Assembly (NCBI GenBank): GCA_964517355.1
Contig: CAZFCK010000083.1
Span: forward strand, 1-18,858
From: CAZFCK01 sp964517355
Lineage (GTDB): Bacteria > Desulfobacterota > Desulfovibrionia > Desulfovibrionales > Desulfovibrionaceae
Reading direction: 5' to 3'
Length of the DNA: 18,858 nucleotides
Shown here: positions 13,482-18,858 of the stretch, piece by piece
How the letters are laid out: each line of letters begins with the position of its first letter
Numbering within the stretch: position 1 is the stretch's first letter
The notes under the pieces: model-generated
What the model was told of the DNA's origin: nothing
What the model saw: only the letters and a program-made list of their open reading frames with translations
Database searches by the model: none
Made by a program: the position numbers and the translations under genes

Positions 13482-13504
13482 GCCCGTCTTTTTTCCTGAC
13501 GGGC
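13482..13504 (+). terminator. hairpin after bamD
   Basis: GCCCGTC (13482-13488) and GACGGGC (13498-13504) form a perfect 7-bp stem; the T-run lies in the loop, not after the stem. It may help end the trxA-trxB-bamD transcript, with low certainty. The remaining gap to the next gene (to 13658) holds no other feature I can support. Confidence 0.4.
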
Positions 13505-13658
13505 CGGATCGCTGACGCAGTGTGAACCGGGAGGCCTGACCGGATTTGCAGTGCTCTCACTGCCATGACCGAAGCGCGAGCTGTAGAGATTTGCGCTTGG
13601 CGGACTCGTTGCGGCTGCGTATTGCCGCATAGCCTTTTGTGAGAACGGGGCAGATGTC

Positions 13659-14582
13659 ATGACCACACCTGTTTTTCCAGAGTGGATGCAGGGCTGCTTG
13701 GTGGAAGATGCCGCCTTTTTGCGTGCCTACGAAGGGCTGGATTCCTGTTTGCGCTCCTGGCTCAAACTGTGCATAGCCAGGATACATGGTCACTACGGTC
13801 AGAAAAACCATGCGGAAGAGTGCTTCTCCGTGCGCCATGCTTCAGGCATGGTGTCTCGGACCAACTCACGCCCTTTGCATTGGGCGCTGGTTCTGTTCGA
13901 CGGCTCGTTTGTCGCGCCGGCGCGATTGCTGGCCGCGCTCATGCCTCCTATTCTTTCCGGCGTGGAAGAGCTGGCGGTTGTCCGCGCCGGTGTGGCGAGA
14001 CAGGCCTGGCCCGCGCCGCTGCTGGCCGCGTTGGAACTGGCCGGCGTTGAGCAGGTTTTCCAGTGCGGAGCCCGCAGCATAGGCCCCCTGCTGGAGCAGG
14101 TGGCGCAGTGCGCCGAACCCGGCATTGTGCTGCTGGCTCATCCCATGCAACTCTCCCGCGACCACCGGCTGTTGCTGGCCCAGGCGCCGCATGTGCGCAC
14201 ATGGTGCGCTGCCGTGCCCTCGCGGGTGGGAATCTTCGCCACTGATGCCGTGGATTGGGATATGGAGGCTCTCGCCTGGAGCCAGCCTGATCTTGGGGTG
14301 GAGTTGTGGTCTGAATGCGACGCCCCCGCCCTCCCTGAGGGGTGGGTGCGGAGGCATGGCGATCCGCAGGAATTTTTGCGGCAGCGGTTTCCGGTTGCCT
14401 ATGCACCTCTGGACATGCACGAAAAGGCTTTGCAATCGTCCGCACTCGTTCTTGGTCCTGGGCATGAAGCGTGCTGGCTGTGGCCGGAGTTGCAATCGTG
14501 TCTTTTTCTTCGCCATGCAGCAGCGTTGGGAGATTGGTCTCGGATCCCCGCCCACGCGCATATTTCCCAGTCTGAGGAGTGA
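13659..14582 (+). CDS. degenerate histidinol-dehydrogenase-like protein
   Basis: The 307-aa protein has no signal or membrane segment and looks distantly like histidinol dehydrogenase (HisD). Residues 71-110 follow the HisD pattern around its Y-V-P-G-G region. Residues 119-140 (PAPLLAALELAGVEQVFQCG) match the HisD segment ending in V-G-G-A-Q-A. Residues 187-212 align with the P-S-E-V and S-Q-A-E-H region. In place of the last motif there is S-Q209-P-D-L, so one zinc-ligand glutamine is kept and the histidine is lost. The P-S-E glutamate is Arg. The protein is also over 100 residues shorter than HisD. It is unlikely to oxidise histidinol; a structural or binding role is possible. The alignment was made by eye. 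The stop lies 2 nt before the EF-G start, so the two genes are coupled. Confidence 0.5.
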   Translation: MTTPVFPEWMQGCLVEDAAFLRAYEGLDSCLRSWLKLCIARIHGHYGQKNHAEECFSVRHASGMVSRTNSRPLHWALVLFDGSFVAPARLLAALMPPILSGVEELAVVRAGVARQAWPAPLLAALELAGVEQVFQCGARSIGPLLEQVAQCAEPGIVLLAHPMQLSRDHRLLLAQAPHVRTWCAAVPSRVGIFATDAVDWDMEALAWSQPDLGVELWSECDAPALPEGWVRRHGDPQEFLRQRFPVAYAPLDMHEKALQSSALVLGPGHEACWLWPELQSCLFLRHAAALGDWSRIPAHAHISQSEE

Positions 14583-14584
14583 TT

Positions 14585-16633
14585 ATGAGTAAAAAGGCCA
14601 TGTCGAAAAAGTACATGGAAAAGCTGCGCAATATCGGCATCATTGCGCACATTGACGCCGGAAAAACCACGCTGACTGAGCGCATCCTCTACTATACCGA
14701 GAAAATTCACCGTATGGGCGAAGTCCATGAGGGCATGGCGACCATGGACTACATGCCGGAAGAGCAGGAGCGTGGCATAACCATTACCTCGGCTTGCACC
14801 ACCTGCCTGTGGAAGGGCGCCACGATCAATATTATCGACACTCCCGGCCATGTGGACTTTACCATAGAGGTGGAGCGCTGTTTGCGCGTGTTGGATGGCG
14901 CGGTGGGTGTTTTTTGCGCGGTTGGAGGCGTTGAACCCCAATCAGAAACCGTGTGGCGCCAATCAGAAAAATTCCATATTCCCAAACTGGCATTTGTAAA
15001 CAAGATGGACAGATTGGGAGCTGATTTCGATGCAGTGCTTCAGGCCATGCGCGATAAGCTCAAGGCCAAGCCCTTGCCTTTGCAGATCCCTGTGGGCCAG
15101 GGGCAGGATTTTATCGGCACCATCGATCTTTTGACCATGCAGCGCCTGGATTTCGACCGGCAAAGCCTGGGCCGGAGCTATACGCCCGTGCCCCTTACCG
15201 AAGAGGAAGCCGCCTATGCCGCGCCGTGGCGCGAGCACATGGTCGAGACCTTGGCCGAAGACGACGAAGAGCTGTTGGAGTTGTATCTTGGGGGCGAAGA
15301 GCTGCCGCTGGCTTTATTGCAACAAGCGGTGCGCACCGGAACGCAGCAACAGCGTTTCGTTCCGGTGTTTGTCGGTTCCGCTCTGAAAAATATCGGCGTG
15401 CAGCCGTTGATGGACGCCATTGCCTCCTATTTGCCCAGCCCTCTGGAAGCTGCGTACGCACAAGGTCTCGATCCGGTCAGCAAAGAGAAGAAAACCTTGG
15501 TTCCGCTGCCCGACGGAGATCTGGCGGCCCTTGTTTTCAAGGTCAGTATGGAGACGGGGCGCAAGCTCATTCTTGCAAGATTGTATTCCGGCAATATTCA
15601 GGCCGGGCAAAGCGTCTATAATCTTACCCGGGACGTGGACGAGCGCGTGGCGCGCATTTTTCATCTGCATGCCGGGCAAAAGGAAAAGGCCGATGCGGCG
15701 CTGGCCGGGGATATTGTCGCTTTGGCGGGACTCAAGCACGCCCGCACCGGAGATACCCTGACCACCCGTCTGAAGCCCGTGTTGCTGGAATCCATTGCCG
15801 GATACAAGCCCGTGATTTCCCTTGCCTTGGAACCAAAGAACACGGCAGAGGGAGACCGCCTCAAGGAAGTGTTGGATAAATGCGTTCAGGAAGACCCCAC
15901 CCTGTTTTTCGAGGAAGATCAGGAAACAGGGCAGTTGCTGCTTTCGGGAATGGGAGAGCTGCACTTGGAAGTGGTTCTTGAACGAATTCACCGCGAATAC
16001 AATGTGGAGCCGCGTGCCGGAAAACCGCAGGTGGTGTATCAGGAAACCATATCCGCCCCAGCTTCCGGAGAAGGCGAGTTTCATCGTGAACTCGGCGAGC
16101 AAATGCATTATGGTTTTGTTGGGCTTGCCGTGGAACCTTTGCCCAGAGATACGGGGGTGGAGTTCGTCTGCGCGGTGGATCAAACGTCCTGGTCGTCCGC
16201 CTGGCTGGATGCTGTGGAACAGGGAGTGCGCGACAGCCTGCAAAGCGGGGTGTTGAAGGGCTGCCCTGTGCGCGATATCCGAGTCCGCATCCTGGAGCTG
16301 CGGAAAAAAGAGGGCGAAAGCACCGCCGCGGGATACCATATGGCGGCGGTGGCCGCCTTGAAGCAGGCCTTGGGCGCAGCGCGACCCGTGCTGCTTGAAC
16401 CCATCATGTGGGTTGAGATAGTGCTTCCCGAGGAATATGTGGGCGACGCCATCAGCCTTTTGGGGGCGAAAGGCGCCAAGGTGGAAAACATTTTTGACCG
16501 TGCGGGCCAGAAAACAGTGCAGGCTCTTGCTCCCATGCGCGGCCTGTTCGGTTTCTCCACAGATCTGCGTTCGGCCACGCAGGGACGCGCCGGTCTGCTC
16601 TTGAAATTCGCCCGGTTCGACGTATTGGAGTGA
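14585..16633 (+). CDS. fusA: elongation factor G paralogue (EF-G2-like)
   Basis: This translational GTPase of 682 aa is predicted to drive tRNA-mRNA translocation or ribosome recycling. The G1 motif A-H-I-D-A-G-K-T-T is at 21-29, the switch I R-G-I-T-I at about 63-67, G3 D-T-P-G-H at 85-89 and G4 N-K-M-D at 139-142. Domains II to V follow in the usual order. Domain V reads L-L-G-A-K-G-A-K-V where canonical EF-G has an R-R-G-type loop. This, together with the absence of ribosomal protein genes next to it, suggests a second EF-G and not the str-operon copy. GAGGAG lies 5 nt before the ATG at 14585; a second ATG (14600) is less well placed. The gene symbol is a family label. Confidence 0.88.
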   Translation: MSKKAMSKKYMEKLRNIGIIAHIDAGKTTLTERILYYTEKIHRMGEVHEGMATMDYMPEEQERGITITSACTTCLWKGATINIIDTPGHVDFTIEVERCLRVLDGAVGVFCAVGGVEPQSETVWRQSEKFHIPKLAFVNKMDRLGADFDAVLQAMRDKLKAKPLPLQIPVGQGQDFIGTIDLLTMQRLDFDRQSLGRSYTPVPLTEEEAAYAAPWREHMVETLAEDDEELLELYLGGEELPLALLQQAVRTGTQQQRFVPVFVGSALKNIGVQPLMDAIASYLPSPLEAAYAQGLDPVSKEKKTLVPLPDGDLAALVFKVSMETGRKLILARLYSGNIQAGQSVYNLTRDVDERVARIFHLHAGQKEKADAALAGDIVALAGLKHARTGDTLTTRLKPVLLESIAGYKPVISLALEPKNTAEGDRLKEVLDKCVQEDPTLFFEEDQETGQLLLSGMGELHLEVVLERIHREYNVEPRAGKPQVVYQETISAPASGEGEFHRELGEQMHYGFVGLAVEPLPRDTGVEFVCAVDQTSWSSAWLDAVEQGVRDSLQSGVLKGCPVRDIRVRILELRKKEGESTAAGYHMAAVAALKQALGAARPVLLEPIMWVEIVLPEEYVGDAISLLGAKGAKVENIFDRAGQKTVQALAPMRGLFGFSTDLRSATQGRAGLLLKFARFDVLE

Positions 16634-16636
16634 CCT

Positions 16637-17209
16637 TTGTCAGCAGAGCATGGCGGGAGCAATTTCCCATTTTTGCGGGTTTTTAGCAGCAAACCACAGT
16701 CCCGCTTGGCTCAAGGTAAAGCTACGGGGCTTTGGCTGCGTTTGAAACGTTTTTTGCGTTTCAATTACTTGCGTATCATCCGGCTCAAAACCTCGGCCCA
16801 TTCCATAGCTCTGGGCGCCGCGTTGGGGATATTTGTCGGTTTTTTGCCCATAATCCCCTTTCAATCCGTGGTGGTCCTGACGCTGGCCATAATTGTGCGC
16901 GCAAATAAAATCGCAGCCTTTTCGTGCACCTTCATTTCCAATGTCTTTAATTTGATTCCGTTCTATACCATGTTGTATATCGTGGGCAGTTGGATGGTGC
17001 CGTTGCGGGTGCATTTTGACACGCAACATTTACGATTGATGGAAATGGTGGAGCAGGGGTGGCAATTGGTTATCGTGATGTCCGTAGGAGGCGTTGTGCT
17101 GGGCACACCCAGCGCCATTGCCACCTATTTCGTCATGCGGCGCGTGGTGTTGAGCTACCGTAAGCGCCGAGCCATGAAACTTTTGCAAAAACGCAGAGAT
17201 GTTCCCTGA
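16637..17209 (+). CDS. DUF2062 inner-membrane protein
   Basis: The 190-aa membrane protein matches the DUF2062 pattern: a basic N-terminal region (about residues 1-50), then S-I-A-L-G-A-A-L-G-I-F-V-G-F-L-P, further hydrophobic segments with a conserved F-I-S-N-V-F-N-L-I-P-F patch (about 98-108), a last membrane segment (about 142-168) and a basic tail. The family has no established biochemical role. The start is TTG at 16637, with GGAG 6 nt upstream overlapping the EF-G stop. Its 3' end overlaps rsmA by 11 nt. Tight packing places it in the EF-G to rsmA transcript. Confidence 0.8.
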   Translation: MSAEHGGSNFPFLRVFSSKPQSRLAQGKATGLWLRLKRFLRFNYLRIIRLKTSAHSIALGAALGIFVGFLPIIPFQSVVVLTLAIIVRANKIAAFSCTFISNVFNLIPFYTMLYIVGSWMVPLRVHFDTQHLRLMEMVEQGWQLVIVMSVGGVVLGTPSAIATYFVMRRVVLSYRKRRAMKLLQKRRDVP

Positions 17210-17990
17210 ATCCCGGCCGGCCGCAAAGAAGAGCCTGGGCCAGAACTTCCTTTGCGACGCCAATATCGCCCGAAAAATAGTCGATCTTCTGGAAGCGGGT
17301 CCTGAAGATCGGGTTCTTGAAATCGGTCCGGGACAAGGGGCGTTGACGCGGATTCTCGCGGCCAGACCATTGCGAAGTTTGTGCGCTTTGGAAAAGGACC
17401 GCCATTGGGCCGTTGCACTGCGCGCCGTCGTGCCGCGGCTTGCCGTGTGCCTGGGGGACGCCATGTTCATGGACTGGCCCAGACTGCAAAAGGGGCGCCC
17501 CTGGAAGGTGGTGGGAAATCTGCCGTACAACATAGCGTCGCCGCTGTTGTGGGATATGGCCGCGGCCGGAGGATTTTCGCGCGGGGTGTTCATGGTGCAG
17601 AAGGAAGTCGCCCAGCGTTTGGCTTCCGGACCCCACAGCAAGAAATACGGCGCGCTTACTGTCTGGGTGCAAAGCTTCGCAACAGTGCGCCTGGCCTTTA
17701 CGGTGGGACCCCAGGTCTTTCGTCCGCAACCTAAAGTGGATTCCGCAGTGGTGGTGATTGAGCCCAGAACACAGCCCCTTTCCGTGGATCAACGGGCGTT
17801 ATCGCACCTGCTGCACGGGTGTTTTCAGAAGCGGCGCAAGCAGTTGCGTCCCATTTTGAAACCATTGTACGGAGACTGCGATAATATGTTGGGATTGGTG
17901 AATCTTTCAGGAAAGGAACGCCCGGAGGATATCTCCGTGGAACAGTTCGCAATGCTTGCAAATGCCCTGAAATCGGGCATTCCCGCTTGA
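17199..17990 (+). CDS. rsmA: 16S rRNA (A1518/A1519) dimethyladenosine transferase
   Basis: RsmA (KsgA) dimethylates two adjacent adenines in the 3' hairpin of 16S rRNA during small-subunit maturation. The 263-aa length is normal. The substrate-binding K-K-S-L-G-Q-N-F-L motif is at 10-18, SAM motif I E-I-G-P-G-Q-G at 41-47 and the catalytic N-L-P-Y at 107-110. The F-R-P-Q-P-K-V-D-S segment lies in the second half and a helical C-terminal domain follows. The start lies within the end of the DUF2062 gene. No terminator is visible in the 150 bp before the HU gene. Confidence 0.95.
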   Translation: MFPESRPAAKKSLGQNFLCDANIARKIVDLLEAGPEDRVLEIGPGQGALTRILAARPLRSLCALEKDRHWAVALRAVVPRLAVCLGDAMFMDWPRLQKGRPWKVVGNLPYNIASPLLWDMAAAGGFSRGVFMVQKEVAQRLASGPHSKKYGALTVWVQSFATVRLAFTVGPQVFRPQPKVDSAVVVIEPRTQPLSVDQRALSHLLHGCFQKRRKQLRPILKPLYGDCDNMLGLVNLSGKERPEDISVEQFAMLANALKSGIPA

Positions 17991-18140
17991 CTTCCGGTTG
18001 AAAATCAGGTTTTAGGGACAGTACATGTGGCGAACGAAAACAGTGTGGCGCTTCACGTCGAAGAAATTCATTGCGCGGCACACGCGGGTGGCTTTCTTGT
18101 GGGGCTCCGCCATACAAGTATATTGAGGAGGAGACGGCTG

Positions 18141-18413
18141 ATGACTAAGGCTGAGTTGGTGGTGAAGATCGCGGAAAAGGCCGGTATGACTAAGGCGAAT
18201 GCTGAGCGTTCCCTGAACGCTTTCCTTGACGCGGTGGAAGATACGCTGGTCAAGGACGGAAAGCTGATGTTGACTGGTTTTGGCACCTTTGCCGTGGAGA
18301 GCCGCAAGGCTCGCAAGGGGCGCAATCCCCGTACCGGTCAGGAGATCGATATCCCCGAATCAAAGGTCGTCAAATTCCGCCCCGGAAAACTTCTGAAAGA
18401 CGCAGTAAAATAG
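18141..18413 (+). CDS. HU-family DNA-binding protein
   Basis: This 90-aa nucleoid protein binds and bends DNA as a dimer. It has the helical N-terminal half (M-T-K-A-E-L-V onward), the G-F-G-T-F-A-V turn at about 47-53, the DNA-binding arm with R-K-A-R-K-G-R-N-P-R-T-G (about 55-66), and the K-F-R-P-G-K end motif at about 78-83. AGGAGGAG lies 7 nt before this ATG, and the resulting N terminus is canonical. The frame is open upstream to 18027, but that part is unlike HU. HU and IHF share this fold; the arm and length favour HU. The stop overlaps the ribosome site of the next gene. Confidence 0.95.
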   Translation: MTKAELVVKIAEKAGMTKANAERSLNAFLDAVEDTLVKDGKLMLTGFGTFAVESRKARKGRNPRTGQEIDIPESKVVKFRPGKLLKDAVK

Positions 18414-18423
18414 GGAGAATGTA

Positions 18424-18609
18424 ATGCTTCATGGAGAAACCATCCAAAGCGTGTTGCCCTGGGATATTCCCTGGTGGATGCCGGATCACTTCGTTTTCAT
18501 GGGAGTGCTTTATCTTGTCCTGGGTATTGTAGGTTGCGGGGTCGCGTGGGTTGTTTTGAAATCCTTGAGGGATGTTTCCAAGGGGCACTGCGACTGCGAG
18601 CATCATTAA
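18424..18609 (+). CDS. small single-span membrane protein with Cys/His-rich tail
   Basis: The 61-aa protein has a Trp-rich amphipathic N terminus (W13, W17, W18), one membrane segment (about 24-45) and a short polar tail with H55, C56, C58, H60 and H61, which could bind a metal or a cofactor. I do not recognise a named family. GGGAG (18413-18417) overlaps the HU stop and lies 6 nt before the ATG, and a strong terminator follows about 110 bp later, so it is very likely a real gene co-transcribed with HU. The intervening 18610-18716 shows no gene. Confidence 0.7.
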   Translation: MLHGETIQSVLPWDIPWWMPDHFVFMGVLYLVLGIVGCGVAWVVLKSLRDVSKGHCDCEHH

Positions 18610-18716
18610 TCGCCATAAGTTTTCGCGAGACAAGTTCATTTTGTTGGGGAAAGTGACCTTGTTCCGCTTCTGGGGAGCATGGCGCGCTTATTGCCTGCGC
18701 CTGAAGTTTTGCGCAT

Positions 18717-18757
18717 AAGAGCATGCCGACCTGAAAAGGTCGGCATGCTCTTTTTTT
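18717..18757 (+). terminator. strong intrinsic terminator
   Basis: A perfect 16-bp stem (18717-18732 with 18737-18752) is capped by a GAAA tetraloop and followed by an uninterrupted T-run to 18757. It ends the HU and small-membrane-protein transcript. The opposite strand has no T-run of equal quality, so it is mainly one-directional. Confidence 0.95.
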
Positions 18758-18805
18758 ATATTGAAATGAAGGATCGTTGTTTTTGGGAAGCGTCGTCGTC
18801 TCATG

Positions 18806-18858
18806 TTAGAGCAAGTCACGTTTGAGATAGTCCATAGCCACAGTTTTTGAACCACCCC
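18806..18858 (-). CDS. possible 3' end of a convergent gene, cut by the window edge
   Basis: Read on the minus strand, one frame runs from the window edge to TAA (complement of 18806-18808) and encodes G-G-S-K-T-V-A-M-D-Y-L-K-R-D-L-L as its last residues. The composition is protein-like, and the position opposite the 18717-18757 terminator suits a convergent gene. Only 16 codons are visible, so chance is not excluded and no product can be named. Confidence 0.35.
   Translation of the reverse strand, partial: GGSKTVAMDYLKRDLL

Noticed and set aside
18119..18124. TATATT as a -10 box for the HU gene
   Set aside because: Transcription would start inside the ribosome site, leaving no usable leader; the -35 match is also poor.
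18027..18140. N-terminal extension of the HU protein
   Set aside because: The extra 38 residues are unlike HU, and the ATG at 18141 has a strong ribosome site giving the canonical start.

Overview
The window looks like a chromosomal segment from a sulfate-reducing member of the Desulfovibrionaceae (Desulfovibrio, Bilophila or a relative). The basis is moderate-to-high GC coding sequence and a dense plus-strand set of housekeeping genes: pcm, a YqaA-type membrane protein, mrp, a lytic transglycosylase, pgsA, ftsB, fbp, tsaD, trxA-trxB, bamD, an EF-G paralogue, rsmA and an HU gene. It also carries G-rich palindromic intergenic repeats of a kind I associate with this family. The genus assignment is inference from gene content and was not checked by search.

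Region by region: (1) 1-2027 is an accessory edge. It holds one minus-strand gene, an intact Cas6e/CasE CRISPR RNA endonuclease (179-898). No other cas gene and no repeat array is visible. An AT-rich tract to its right contains a good minus-strand promoter. Further right lies a roughly 240-bp segment with imperfect terminal inverted repeats and a 95-bp palindromic repeat. (2) 2028-5521 codes for protein-isoaspartate repair, a YqaA-family membrane protein, the Mrp Fe-S carrier, a secreted lytic transglycosylase and PgsA. (3) 5613-8112 is an envelope and division cluster: a small helical protein, FtsB, a TPR protein and a lipoprotein with a possible sensor-like fold. (4) 8318-9334 is fbp, apparently transcribed alone and followed by a perfect 44-bp palindrome. 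(5) 9335-10189 is an 855-bp gap without a convincing gene, filled with hairpins and a second copy of the palindromic repeat; the 54-nt core is identical to the first copy. (6) 10190-13453 is tsaD, then trxA-trxB-bamD with almost no spacing. (7) 13659-17990 is a degenerate histidinol-dehydrogenase-like gene, an EF-G paralogue, a DUF2062 membrane protein and rsmA, in tight succession. (8) 18141-18757 is an HU gene, a small membrane protein with a Cys/His tail, and a strong intrinsic terminator. The right edge may catch the 3' end of a convergent gene.

Most of the window is ordinary conserved core genome: phospholipid and peptidoglycan metabolism, thioredoxin redox control, tRNA and rRNA modification, translation and outer-membrane assembly. 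The unusual items are the solitary cas6e with its own promoter, the twin palindromic element with an invariant core, the inverted-repeat-bounded segment around one copy, and the HisD-like protein that has lost a zinc-ligand histidine and sits directly upstream of the EF-G gene.
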